The translations under genes and the position numbers were made by a program. Below the pieces are notes generated by a model. The model was given only the letters and a program-made list of their open reading frames with translations. It was not told where the DNA came from and did not search any database. A stretch of DNA of 64,000 bases from Caballeronia novacaledonica. Lineage in GTDB: Bacteria; Pseudomonadota; Gammaproteobacteria; Burkholderiales; Burkholderiaceae. Below are positions 39,688 through 47,979 of this stretch, piece by piece (the first letter of the stretch is position 1; the number at the start of each line of letters is the position of its first letter). The DNA is taken from the NCBI RefSeq assembly GCF_900258035.1, contig NZ_OGTP01000001.1:558001-622000 (forward strand). The letters run 5' to 3'.

Positions 39688-41576
39688 GCGCATTCATCCG
39701 CGAATTCGATCTGCACGCACAAGATGCTATTGAAGGCCCGACCATCGCGATCAAGGACAGCATCGATATCGCAGGTTATCCGACCACGGCGGCAAGCCGC
39801 GCGCTCGCCGATGCGCCCGCCGCCGTCGAACATGCCGAGGTCGTGCAGCGTCTGCTCGACGCGGGCTGGCGCATCAAGGGCAAGGCCAACATGCACGAGC
39901 TGGCTTTCGGCATGACCGGGATCAACGACTTCACGGGCACGCCGCAGAATCCCCAGGACGCGACGCGCATTCCCGGCGGGTCGTCGAGCGGTTCGGCCTC
40001 GGCTGTCGGACTCGGCCTCGTCGATGCCGCGCTCGGCACTGACACGGGCGGCTCGGTGCGTGGTCCCGCGGCATGCTGCGGCGTGATCGGATTGAAGCCG
40101 ACTTTCGGTCGCGTGTCGCGTCGCGGCGTGGCGCCGACTGACACTACGCTCGATTGCGTAGGCCCTTTCGCGCGCGACATGCGCATGCTGATCGATGCGA
40201 TGGCCGCCATCGATCCTTCGTTCGATGCAGGCATCGCGCGACGGGAGGCATCGAAGACGCGTGTGGGCATCGTCGCCGTCGATGCGGATGCGAGTATCCG
40301 CATAGCGGTCGATCATGCCGCGCACCACGCGGGATTCGCATCACGCAAGATCGAACTGACGTCGATGGCCGATGCCTTCTGCGCCGGTCTCGCGATCATC
40401 AACGCGGAGACGTGGCATGCATTCGGTCATTTCGTCGAAACGGGCAAGCTCGGCGCGGATCTCGACGCGCGCCTGCGTATTGCGTCGAATACCACGGCCG
40501 CCGATCTCGAAGCAGCGGAGAACGTGCGGCGCGTCTTCACAGCGGCAGTGGATCGCGCGCTCGAAGATATCGACGTACTCCTGCTTCCCACTCTGCCCGC
40601 GTTTCCGATCACGCTCGAAGCCGCGCGTACAGGAACGTCGGTGATTGCGATGTCGTCGTTGATCAGGCCGTTCAATCTGAGCGGACATCCGGCGTTGAGT
40701 CTTCCTCTTCCAATCGAAGGTTCATCGATCAAGGCGGGCTTGCAGATCGTCGGCCGCAAAGGCGCGGACGAAAAGCTATGCGCGGTCGCCGCGCATGTCG
40801 AAGCCGCGCTCGCTCAACAAAGGAACTCGAACATGTCGAACAGAATCGCGCTCATCACGGGCGCAGCGCGCGGACTCGGTGCTGCGGTCGCGCGCCGTTT
40901 TCATGCTGCAGGCTACAAGGTCGCATTGGCCGATATCGCTATCGAGGCAACTCAATCGCTCGCGCGAGAGTTAAGCGAAGATCTGGACAGCGCTTTCGCA
41001 CTCAAGCTCGATGTCACATCGAAAGCAGACTTCGAGCATGCGCGCGACGCCGTGCACGAACGCTGGGGCCGTATCGATGTACTCGTGAACAACGCGGGCG
41101 CATCGAAGGTCGTGCCGGTCATGCAGATCACCGCCGAGCAGTTCAACCAGGTCATCGACGTGAATCTGCGCAGCGTGCTCTTCGGCTGTCAGGTGCTGGG
41201 CCGCTATTTCGCGGATCGCGGCGCGGGACGCATCGTCAATATCGCATCGCTCGCGGGTCAAAACGGCGGCTCGGCGACCGGCGCGCACTATGCTTCCGCG
41301 AAAGGCGGCGCGATCACACTGACCAAGGTTTTCGCGCGCGACCTCGCCGCGTATGGCGTGACCGTCAATGCGATATCGCCCGGCCCGCTCGATCTGGCCA
41401 TCGTGCATGAGAGCGTGGCCGCCGACAAGCTCGACAAGGTTATCGCGGGCATTCCGGTGGGACGTCTGGGCTCGGCCGATTACATTGCCGATGTTGCCGT
41501 GCTGCTTGCATCACCCGATGCGTATTTCGCCAACGGCGCATGCTGGGACGTGAACGGCGGCTTGTACATGCGTTAG
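39684..41576 (+). CDS. Fused amidase (IacH-like) and short-chain dehydrogenase (IacE-like)
   Basis: One open frame of 630 residues. Residues 1-383 are an amidase-signature hydrolase with the Ser-cisSer-Lys triad: K24 (IAIKDS), the GGSSSGSAS loop near 100, and S124 (TGGSVRGPA). Residues 384-630 are a complete short-chain dehydrogenase: ITGAARGLGAA, VLVNNAGASK, and the catalytic S...YASAK. The proteins are separate in other iac clusters. A ribosome site and ATG are still present at the join (AAGGA, ATG at 40833). Changing the CAA at 40818 to TAA would restore a separate amidase, so a single-base stop loss, real or a sequencing error, explains the fusion. SD AAGGAGG precedes the start. Confidence 0.78.
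   Translation: MSAFIREFDLHAQDAIEGPTIAIKDSIDIAGYPTTAASRALADAPAAVEHAEVVQRLLDAGWRIKGKANMHELAFGMTGINDFTGTPQNPQDATRIPGGSSSGSASAVGLGLVDAALGTDTGGSVRGPAACCGVIGLKPTFGRVSRRGVAPTDTTLDCVGPFARDMRMLIDAMAAIDPSFDAGIARREASKTRVGIVAVDADASIRIAVDHAAHHAGFASRKIELTSMADAFCAGLAIINAETWHAFGHFVETGKLGADLDARLRIASNTTAADLEAAENVRRVFTAAVDRALEDIDVLLLPTLPAFPITLEAARTGTSVIAMSSLIRPFNLSGHPALSLPLPIEGSSIKAGLQIVGRKGADEKLCAVAAHVEAALAQQRNSNMSNRIALITGAARGLGAAVARRFHAAGYKVALADIAIEATQSLARELSEDLDSAFALKLDVTSKADFEHARDAVHERWGRIDVLVNNAGASKVVPVMQITAEQFNQVIDVNLRSVLFGCQVLGRYFADRGAGRIVNIASLAGQNGGSATGAHYASAKGGAITLTKVFARDLAAYGVTVNAISPGPLDLAIVHESVAADKLDKVIAGIPVGRLGSADYIADVAVLLASPDAYFANGACWDVNGGLYMR
40833..41576 (+). CDS. iacE: Short-chain dehydrogenase/reductase, IacE-like, probable internal start
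   Basis: The 247-residue dehydrogenase portion of the fused frame, listed apart because it keeps its own start signals: AAAGGA nine bases before the ATG. NAD(P)-binding motif TGAARGLGAAVAR (about residue 10), NNAG near residue 88, catalytic serine around NIASLAGQNGG near residue 140, YASAK about residue 155, and the C-terminal ANGACWDVNGG. SDRs of this kind oxidise or reduce a cyclic alcohol or ketone; in the iac pathway IacE is thought to act on an oxindole-type intermediate. If the amidase stop is really lost, both fused and free forms may be made. Confidence 0.6.
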   Translation: MSNRIALITGAARGLGAAVARRFHAAGYKVALADIAIEATQSLARELSEDLDSAFALKLDVTSKADFEHARDAVHERWGRIDVLVNNAGASKVVPVMQITAEQFNQVIDVNLRSVLFGCQVLGRYFADRGAGRIVNIASLAGQNGGSATGAHYASAKGGAITLTKVFARDLAAYGVTVNAISPGPLDLAIVHESVAADKLDKVIAGIPVGRLGSADYIADVAVLLASPDAYFANGACWDVNGGLYMR

Positions 41577-41584
41577 CGTGCGCG

Positions 41585-42217
41585 TCATGCGCGCTCGTCG
41601 TCGGGCGGACTCCATACTTCGAGCACGTCACGCACGAGCGTGGCGATGGATGCCGCGCCCAACTTGTCCTTGATGCTTGCACGATGCACGTCGACGGTCT
41701 TTACGCTGATCGACAAATCGGCGGCAATGCGTTTGCTCGCCTTGCCTTCGATCACGCCGCGCAAGACCTCTTTCTCGCGCGCGGTCAGCGATTCGACGCG
41801 CTCGCGCAATTCGCGCTGCCGCTGGTCCTTTGCGTGGCGCTGCGTCGCGAGCTTCATGGCGCGCTGCACGCGATCGAGCATCTGTTGCGAGTTATAGGGC
41901 TTCTCGACGAAATCGATCGCGCCATGTTGAAGCGCGCGCACCGACATCGGGATATCGCCATGACCGCTCACGAAGATGATCGGCAAGGTGGCGCCGCGAC
42001 GGTTGAGCTCGGCCTGCACGTCGAAGCCGCTCGTCTCGGGCATGCGCACATCGAGCACGAGGCACGCGGGACGGTTCACGTCGAAAGCACGCAGAAACTC
42101 CGCGGCATTGGCGAATCCTTCCGACTTCACGCCGACGGAATCGAGCAGCCACGCGAGCGAGGTGCGCATGCCGTTGTCGTCGTCGACGATATACACCACG
42201 GGAGCGGGAGATTTCAT
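41585..42217 (-). CDS. FixJ/LuxR-type response regulator, IacR2-like
   Basis: A 210-residue response regulator. The receiver domain has the acidic pocket VYIVDDDNG, the phosphorylation aspartate in CLVLDVRMPETSGFD near residue 55 and the lysine in DFVEKPYN near residue 105. The output is a LuxR-type helix-turn-helix (LTAREKEVLRGVIEGKASKRIAADLSISVKTVDVHR). FixJ/StyR/TodT relatives control aromatic catabolism with PAS kinases; the likely kinase is 35921-37426. It is convergent with iacE and divergent to iacG, whose promoter lies in the 291 bases between. Paraburkholderia iac clusters are known to use such a two-component pair. Confidence 0.86.
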   Translation of the reverse strand: MKSPAPVVYIVDDDNGMRTSLAWLLDSVGVKSEGFANAAEFLRAFDVNRPACLVLDVRMPETSGFDVQAELNRRGATLPIIFVSGHGDIPMSVRALQHGAIDFVEKPYNSQQMLDRVQRAMKLATQRHAKDQRQRELRERVESLTAREKEVLRGVIEGKASKRIAADLSISVKTVDVHRASIKDKLGAASIATLVRDVLEVWSPPDDERA

Positions 42218-42508
42218 TGCGATCGTTCTTTCGATGCGGGCTTCGGGGACCGTGCGCGCCGGGGAATTCGGCGGTCTCGTCGCAAGGTCTCGTTTTTCGG
42301 AGCGTCAATGATAACCAGCCGAAATTCGCCGCGAAAGTCCCTTCTTTACCTCGATTGTGCGAGATAGGTAAAAGCTTTAGTGCGTTCGGTAACCACGCCG
42401 GGCATGTCGGCCGATCGTGCCGATGTTCTTTGTGCGGTTCAGCGCGTACGCTTGATTCACGGTTTGCTATATACAACCTTAAACATGAAACGAACTGGAG
42501 ACGCTCCT

Positions 42509-43045
42509 ATGTCCGCGCTGCCACGCCCCGACTTTGCCGATATCGATCAGGTGCGCAAGCAGTTCCGTCAGGCCATGGCCCATCTCGGCGCCGCGGTGAA
42601 CGTCATCACGACGACGGGCACGCATGGCCGCTGCGGCATCACTGCGAGCGCCGTGTGCTCGGTCACGGATGCGCCGCCGACGCTGCTCGTCTGCATCAAC
42701 CGGTCGAGCGCGATGCATGCCGCGTTCGTGAATAATCGCAATGTGTGCGTGAACGTGTTGCCCGGTCATCTCGAACAGATCGCGCGCCACTTCGCCGGCC
42801 TCACGCAACTCTCGATGGAAGAGCGCTTCTCGTTGCCCGTGTGGGACGAGGGCGTGAACGGTGTGCCGGTCTTGCGCGATGCGCTGGCGAGCCTGCAAGG
42901 CACCATCGTCGAGGCGAAGGAAGTGGGATCGCATTCGGTGATGTTCGTCGAAACGACTGCGATCCGCGTGCGCGACGATGGCGACAGCCTGATTTATTTC
43001 GATCGCAACTTTCATCGCGTGCCGCGAGTGTGCGCCACGCAGTGA
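42509..43045 (+). CDS. iacG: Flavin reductase, IacG-like
   Basis: A 178-residue NAD(P)H:flavin oxidoreductase of the HpaC type. KQFRQAMAHLGAAVNVITTTGTHGRCGITASAVCSVTDAPPTLLVCINRSSAMHAAF is the FMN-binding core; FDRNFHRV near the end is also typical. It supplies reduced flavin to the monooxygenase IacA. The start MSALPRPDF is chosen because GGAG stands eight bases before it; a start 24 bases upstream lacks a site. It is the right-hand end of the iac set, divergent from the response regulator. Confidence 0.86.
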   Translation: MSALPRPDFADIDQVRKQFRQAMAHLGAAVNVITTTGTHGRCGITASAVCSVTDAPPTLLVCINRSSAMHAAFVNNRNVCVNVLPGHLEQIARHFAGLTQLSMEERFSLPVWDEGVNGVPVLRDALASLQGTIVEAKEVGSHSVMFVETTAIRVRDDGDSLIYFDRNFHRVPRVCATQ

Positions 43046-43049
43046 GAAG

Positions 43050-43577
43050 TTATAGAGAAAGCGCGCCGAGACGCGCATTCAGCCGCGCCCGCGTGATCGA
43101 CGCGATCTGCGCCAATGCCTCATCCAGCTCCTGCGGCGTGCTGCGCCCGATACGCCGCTCCAGCGCGCTGAAGATGCCCTCGCGTGTGTAGTGCCGCACG
43201 CAGATGATGAACGGAAAGCCGTGCCGTTCGAGATACGCGGCATTCAGTCGGTCGAGCGATGCTTCCTGCTCGGCCGACATCGCATCGAGGCCAGCGCTTT
43301 TTTGCTCCGCATCCGAATCCGCGGTCATCGTTCCCGAACGAATGTTCGCGCCTGACAACAGCGGATGCAGGTTCAGGAACGCACGCTGATTCTCGTCGTC
43401 AAGACTGCGGATGATATCCATCATCGCGTCGTGCAATGCCGTGGCGGACGCGAATGGACGCACAGTCCACGCACCCTCCGCAGCCTGCGGGAAATGTTCG
43501 AACACGCTCGCGAAGGCGCCGACGAAGGTTGTGTGATCGAAGGCATTGACTTGTTCGAGATTGATCGACTGTGACAT
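43050..43577 (-). CDS. uraD: OHCU decarboxylase (urate breakdown)
   Basis: A 175-residue all-helical enzyme, 2-oxo-4-hydroxy-4-carboxy-5-ureidoimidazoline decarboxylase. It converts OHCU, the product of hydroxyisourate hydrolase, to (S)-allantoin. Family pattern: LEQVNAFDHTTFVGAFASVFEHFPQAAEGAW at the start with the catalytic histidine region, LLSGANIRSGTMTADSDAEQKSAGLD near residue 80, then FPFIICVRHYTREGIFSALERRIGRSTPQELDEALAQI. The ATG at 43577 fits this pattern; the longer frame upstream does not. Two hydroxyisourate hydrolase genes lie 3 kb away. It is convergent with iacG at five bases. Confidence 0.87.
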   Translation of the reverse strand: MSQSINLEQVNAFDHTTFVGAFASVFEHFPQAAEGAWTVRPFASATALHDAMMDIIRSLDDENQRAFLNLHPLLSGANIRSGTMTADSDAEQKSAGLDAMSAEQEASLDRLNAAYLERHGFPFIICVRHYTREGIFSALERRIGRSTPQELDEALAQIASITRARLNARLGALSL

Positions 43578-43686
43578 GACGGCTCTCCTATAAGGCATCG
43601 ATAACGATTCGTGCCGAGTATAGAAAGCGCGCGATCGGGCGGCGAGACACCCGATCCTATTGGCCACATAACAAATTGCGAAAGCG

Positions 43687-44634
43687 CTAATTTCGATGCA
43701 TGTCGCGCAGCGCGCGCAACTCCTGCGCGGCGGCCGTCAACATGCCGCGCAACCAGACGTGCGAAGCCGAACGATGCCGCGACGGATGCCACAATTGATA
43801 AAACCGCATGAAAGGAAATTCGATTGGCGGATCGAGCACCGCAAGCGGCAGATGTTGCGCGTGATAATTGGCGAAATGCCGTCCTGTCGTGAGAATGAGA
43901 TCGGTGCCGGGAATCAGGCTCGGCGCGAGATTGAAGTACGGGCAACTCACGCGATTGTCGCGATGTACACGCATGGTGCTGAGCCCCGTATCGACGACGC
44001 CGCGCTGATCGCGCGAATACGGCGTCGGCACGATATGCGACGCGCTCAGATAGTCCTGGGCATCGAACTTGCCTGATTGCGCGTATACGCTGTCGCGAGC
44101 GACGACGCATACGACATCGTCCTCGAGCAACACCGACAAATGCAGATGCTCGGGCGGATTGGGCCAGTTGCCGATCACGATATCCGGCGATCCTTCCGAG
44201 AGCCCTTGTTCATAGTTGAATGCAGCCGAGAGCGGCACGGCGACGATGCGCGCATGCGGTGCAGCGCGCCTGAATTCGCGCACGACATGCGCGAAAAAGG
44301 GCGGCGCCAGATAGTCGGGCATGCCCACGGTAAAGCTTTGCTCGGTGGTCGCGGGATCAAAATGATCGTCCGATACGAGCAGGTTATCGAGCGCGCTCAA
44401 TGCGGCCTGCGCGCTCTGCGCCAATTGAATGGCGCGCTCGGTCGGGACCATCGCATTCTTTTCGCGCGTGAGCAACGGATCGTTGAAGATCGCGCGCAGC
44501 CGCTTGAGCGCAGAACTGATAGCCGGTTGCGACTGGTTCATACGAATGGCCGTGCGCGACACGCTGCGCTCGCCGATCAGCGTGCATAGCACGCGCAGCA
44601 AATAGGTATCGAATGGATCGTCGGTGCGATTCAT
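43687..44634 (-). CDS. LysR family transcriptional regulator near urate genes
   Basis: A 315-residue LysR regulator. The helix-turn-helix is in LLRVLCTLIGERSVSRTAIRMNQSQPAISSALKRLRAIFNDPLLTRE (about residues 12-60). The ligand domain includes FTVGMPDYLAPPFFAHVVREFRRAAPHARI. It diverges from the MFS gene 44923-46263 across 288 bases and points to uraD, which follows it 109 bases further on the same strand. It is the likely regulator of the urate/allantoin genes on both sides. The inducer could be urate or allantoin; unproven. Confidence 0.85.
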   Translation of the reverse strand: MNRTDDPFDTYLLRVLCTLIGERSVSRTAIRMNQSQPAISSALKRLRAIFNDPLLTREKNAMVPTERAIQLAQSAQAALSALDNLLVSDDHFDPATTEQSFTVGMPDYLAPPFFAHVVREFRRAAPHARIVAVPLSAAFNYEQGLSEGSPDIVIGNWPNPPEHLHLSVLLEDDVVCVVARDSVYAQSGKFDAQDYLSASHIVPTPYSRDQRGVVDTGLSTMRVHRDNRVSCPYFNLAPSLIPGTDLILTTGRHFANYHAQHLPLAVLDPPIEFPFMRFYQLWHPSRHRSASHVWLRGMLTAAAQELRALRDMHRN

Positions 44635-44922
44635 GGTGCATTCCGTGATTCTATGGTTCGCGTGGCCGCGCCGCTATTTTGCCAGCCGGCATCGCCGGAA
44701 CCGCTTGATACAAGGCGCGCTAGGGTAATCCATAGGTTCGGGAAAGCGCCGGTCGAAAAGGCGGTGAGCCGCGCCGGATAAGGATTTGCAACCCATATAC
44801 GCGTTGCTATGGGGCTTATTGGCCCGTCCCCCGTTCCCGATTTTTTGGCCGTTTCTATACTTGCTTCCAACCGAACGCACGAGCGCAGTCGTGCGACGCA
44901 AACCGACTGGAAAGGAGAAACC

Positions 44923-46263
44923 ATGTCGCTCATCAAACAGGAGATGCCGGTTTTCGCGAGCGAGGCCGAAAGCGCCGAAGCGAGCGTCTATCGCAAGGTC
45001 TCGTGGCGCTTGCTGCCGTTTCTCGGCGTGCTTTGGGTGCTTGCGTGGCTGGATCGCGTGAATATCGGCTTCGCCAAGTTGCAGATGCTGGACTCGCTGC
45101 ATTTCAGCGAAGCGGTCTATGGACTCGGCGCCGGAATCTTCTTCCTTGGCTATTTCCTGTTCGAAGTGCCGTCGAACATGCTGCTGCAAAAGATCGGCGC
45201 CAAAAAGACGATCATGCGCATCACGATCTGCTGGGGCATCATCTGCATGCTGCAAACGCATGTCTCCACGCCCACGCAGTTCTATATCCTGCGTTTCCTG
45301 CTCGGCGCTTTCGAAGCGGGCTTTTATCCGGGCGTCATTCTCTATCTCACCTACTGGTATCCGTCGCAGCGGCGCGCTCGGGCCTTCGGCACGTTCATGT
45401 CGGCATCGGCGATCGCGGGCGTGCTCGGCGGCCCGCTCGCCGGCTGGATCATGACGTCGATGGGCGGCGTGCATGGCATGCACGGCTGGCAATGGCTCTT
45501 CATCATCGAAGGTATTCCGTCAGTGCTCGCCGGTGTGTTCGCTTATTTCTACATGACCGACAAGCCCGAGCAGGCACGCTGGCTCAACGACGATGAAAAG
45601 CGCGTTGTGCTCGATGCCCTGCAACGCGATAACGCCGCGATGGGCGAACGTGGCCACGACTGGCGCTCGCTCTTCACGAATCGCAAAGTGTGGCTGTTGA
45701 TTGCGATCTTCTTCTGCCTGCTGTGCGCGAACTCGACACTGACCTTCTGGATTCCGACCGTCATCAGGGATGTAGGCGTGAGCACGCCGATGGCCGTCGG
45801 CTGGATCGCGGCAATCGCGTATCTGTGCGGCGCGGCCGGCATGATCATCAACGGTGCGCACTCGGACCGCAGCAACGAAGTGCGCTGGCACTTCAGCGGC
45901 GCGGCGATCGTCGGCGGTGTTTCCATGGCGGCGCTCGCCGTGCTGATGGGCTTAGACAAGATTTCGCCGGTCATTGCGCTGCTGGCCATGACGGCATCGC
46001 TGATCGGCACGATGAGCGCGATCCCCGTGTTCTGGCAATTGCCCAACCGCTATCTCGCGGGCAGCGCCGCGGCGATCGGCGTGGCGCTGATCAACTCAGT
46101 CTCCAATCTCGCGGGTTTCGGCGCGCCGTATGTGATGGGACTCGTCAAGAACGCGACGGGCAAGTTGACGGCCGGTCTCTATCTCGTCGCCGTCATCGAG
46201 ATCGTGGCTGCGGTGCTCGTCATCATCGGCATTCGCAAGCTCGGCAACCAACAAGAGGCCTGA
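44923..46263 (+). CDS. MFS transporter, anion:cation symporter type
   Basis: A 446-residue carrier with twelve helices and the ACS signature (WLDRVNIGFAKLQMLDSLHFSEAVYGLGAGIFFLGYFLFEVPSNMLLQKIGAKK). AAAGGAG precedes the ATG. It ends one base before the Tat-exported hydroxyisourate hydrolase gene, so the two are translated in sequence. Import of a purine breakdown product such as urate, hydroxyisourate or allantoin is likely; ACS carriers transport organic anions, and 5-hydroxyisourate and OHCU are anions. The substrate is an inference from neighbours. It resembles 56185-57498 strongly in the first 100 residues. Confidence 0.86.
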   Translation: MSLIKQEMPVFASEAESAEASVYRKVSWRLLPFLGVLWVLAWLDRVNIGFAKLQMLDSLHFSEAVYGLGAGIFFLGYFLFEVPSNMLLQKIGAKKTIMRITICWGIICMLQTHVSTPTQFYILRFLLGAFEAGFYPGVILYLTYWYPSQRRARAFGTFMSASAIAGVLGGPLAGWIMTSMGGVHGMHGWQWLFIIEGIPSVLAGVFAYFYMTDKPEQARWLNDDEKRVVLDALQRDNAAMGERGHDWRSLFTNRKVWLLIAIFFCLLCANSTLTFWIPTVIRDVGVSTPMAVGWIAAIAYLCGAAGMIINGAHSDRSNEVRWHFSGAAIVGGVSMAALAVLMGLDKISPVIALLAMTASLIGTMSAIPVFWQLPNRYLAGSAAAIGVALINSVSNLAGFGAPYVMGLVKNATGKLTAGLYLVAVIEIVAAVLVIIGIRKLGNQQEA

Positions 46264-46264
46264 C

Positions 46265-46783
46265 ATGCGCGACAAAGATACCTCCCCGGCTTTCGATGTG
46301 AACCGCCGCCGATTCGCCCTGCAATCGGTCGCGTTGGGCACAAGCATGCTGATCGCGAAGACGGCCTTGGCCGCCGATGCACCGACGTCGCCGAACCAGA
46401 CAACCGGTCCGGTGCAACAAGACGGCCTGAGCCCGCGCCTCACGATGCACGGCCTCGACACATGGCACGGCACGCCCGCTGCGGGCATGCGCGTGGATTT
46501 GTTCGCGATCGAAGACGGACGCTCGAAGCTCCTGCAAACGACCACCCTCGCAGCGAGTGGCCGCAGCGAGCCGCCGCTGCTGATCGGCGATACCTATCGC
46601 GCGGGCACGTATGAGCTTTTGCTGCATGCGGACGAATACTTCGCCGCGCGGAAAGCGAATCTGCCGCAGCCGTTGTTTCTTTCGAAGATCCCGCTGCGCT
46701 TTCGCATCATCGACGTCAATCAGCGCATTCACTTGCCGGTGTTATTCGGGCCGTGGAGCTATAACTACTATCGCGGCAGTTGA
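46265..46783 (+). CDS. Tat-exported hydroxyisourate hydrolase (transthyretin-like)
   Basis: A 172-residue protein with a twin-arginine leader (VNRRRFALQSVALGTSMLIAKTALA) and a transthyretin-like domain ending in the family C-terminal tetrapeptide YRGS. It hydrolyses 5-hydroxyisourate to OHCU. MHGLDTWHGTPAAGMRVDLF near residue 60 matches the usual H-LD-GxPA start; the second histidine region reads RIHLPVLFGPWSY rather than HYHVPLL, so one of the paired histidines is replaced by arginine. Being exported, it would act in the periplasm. Whether it is active with this change is an open point. It is followed after 38 bases by a cytoplasmic paralogue. Confidence 0.85.
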   Translation: MRDKDTSPAFDVNRRRFALQSVALGTSMLIAKTALAADAPTSPNQTTGPVQQDGLSPRLTMHGLDTWHGTPAAGMRVDLFAIEDGRSKLLQTTTLAASGRSEPPLLIGDTYRAGTYELLLHADEYFAARKANLPQPLFLSKIPLRFRIIDVNQRIHLPVLFGPWSYNYYRGS

Positions 46784-46821
46784 GCGATACGCAAACAAAA
46801 CGCGAGATCAGGAGACATATC

Positions 46822-47160
46822 ATGGCCGCAGGCATCACCACGCATGTACTCGACGTCGCGCTCGGCAAACCCGCTGCCGGCATGCAGATCGAATTGTTCG
46901 ACGTCGGCACCCAACCGCCGACGCTGCTTGCGCGCACGCGCACCAATCGCGATGGACGCACGGATTCACCCATCCTGCCGGCCGCACAAGCGCGCGCAGG
47001 CGATTTCGAATTGCGTTTCTGGGTTGCGGATTACTTCAAGACACCGGATGTATTTGCTGATGTCGTCCCGGTGCGCTTCACGCTCGCCGACGCGACGCAG
47101 CACTATCATGTGCCGCTGCTTTGCTCGCCCTGGAGTTTCGGGACTTATCGCGGAAGCTGA
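46822..47160 (+). CDS. uraH: Cytoplasmic 5-hydroxyisourate hydrolase
   Basis: A 112-residue transthyretin-related protein, the normal size of bacterial UraH. GITTHVLDVALGKPAAGMQIELFD at the start, TNRDGRTDSPIL near residue 47 with the active-site arginine, HYHVPLLCSPWSFGTYRGS at the end: all catalytic parts are intact. It hydrolyses 5-hydroxyisourate to OHCU, which UraD (43050-43577) decarboxylates to allantoin. AGGAG precedes the ATG; a start 42 bases earlier overlaps the preceding gene's stop region. No urate oxidase gene is visible in the window, so hydroxyisourate must come from a distant enzyme or from outside. Confidence 0.92.
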   Translation: MAAGITTHVLDVALGKPAAGMQIELFDVGTQPPTLLARTRTNRDGRTDSPILPAAQARAGDFELRFWVADYFKTPDVFADVVPVRFTLADATQHYHVPLLCSPWSFGTYRGS

Positions 47161-47411
47161 ATCGTCGTGAGCGGGATTGCGCTACACACGCGGACGGAAC
47201 TCGGACAGGCGAGCGTTTTAAAGAAAATTTGAAAGCAACTTTGAGTTTTCTTGACGAGACAGCAATAAAGTCCGCAATGTGTGTCACACCGCTTATCTCC
47301 TTAAAAGCGCTTTTTTCTGAATCTCTTTTGCGATGTATTGACACGAATTTCCTCTAGCGTCTTGCGCATGTACGTGGCATAGTGCAAGCGACAATCTAAT
47401 AGAGGTAAGTC

Positions 47412-47915
47412 ATGTCGACGCTAGAAAGTATTCAGGCACGTATCGAAGCACTTCAAGCGAAAGCCGATGCGCTCATCGCCAGGAAATCTGAAAGCGTGCT
47501 GCAGAAGATTCATGAATTGATGTCGAGCCATGGATTGACCATCTCGGACATCGAACAATATTCGGGTACGCGCAAGAAAGCAGGCAAATCGACCGCTGCA
47601 AAGAAGCAAGGCACGGTCGCTTATCAGGATCCGAAAACCGGCGCTACCTGGAGCGGGCGCGGTCGCGCACCCGGCTGGATCGCCAATGCGAAAGACCGCA
47701 GCAAGTTCGCGGTCGGCGCAAGTGCGCCGGCAACCAAGGCTAAAGGAAAGGCCGGTGCCGCAGTCAAGGGCAATGGAAAGCGAAAAGGCCAACCGCGCGG
47801 TCCGCAACCCGCGCTCTATCGAGATCCGCAATCGGGCGCAACGTGGAGCGGTCGCGGTCGTGCACCGGCGTGGCTCGCATCCGTCGAAGATCGCACGCCA
47901 TTCCTGATCGCCTGA
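47412..47915 (+). CDS. H-NS family protein with two C-terminal DNA-binding motifs
   Basis: A 167-residue nucleoid protein. The N-terminal part (LESIQARIEALQAKADALIARKSESVLQKIHELMSSHGLTISDIEQY) is a coiled-coil oligomerisation region. Two copies of the DNA-binding motif follow: YQDPKTGATWSGRGRAPGWIA near residue 75 and YRDPQSGATWSGRGRAPAWLA near residue 140, joined by a lysine/alanine-rich linker. Most H-NS proteins of this group have one. The doubled motif could raise affinity or let one subunit bridge two sites. It probably silences AT-rich or foreign DNA. A terminator follows at 47928-47966. Confidence 0.88.
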   Translation: MSTLESIQARIEALQAKADALIARKSESVLQKIHELMSSHGLTISDIEQYSGTRKKAGKSTAAKKQGTVAYQDPKTGATWSGRGRAPGWIANAKDRSKFAVGASAPATKAKGKAGAAVKGNGKRKGQPRGPQPALYRDPQSGATWSGRGRAPAWLASVEDRTPFLIA

Positions 47916-47927
47916 CACCAGATTCTT

Positions 47928-47966
47928 AAACGGCGGAGTTCATTGACAACTTCGCCGTTTCTTTTC
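47928..47966 (+). terminator. Terminator of the H-NS gene
   Basis: AAACGGCGGAGTT (47928-47940) pairs with AACTTCGCCGTTT (47948-47960) with one G-U pair and a seven-base loop; CTTTTC follows. It stands 13 bases behind the stop of the H-NS gene. The convergent VOC gene ends 14 bases further on and may share it. Confidence 0.85.
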
Positions 47967-47979
47967 GGCCGCGTTTGGT

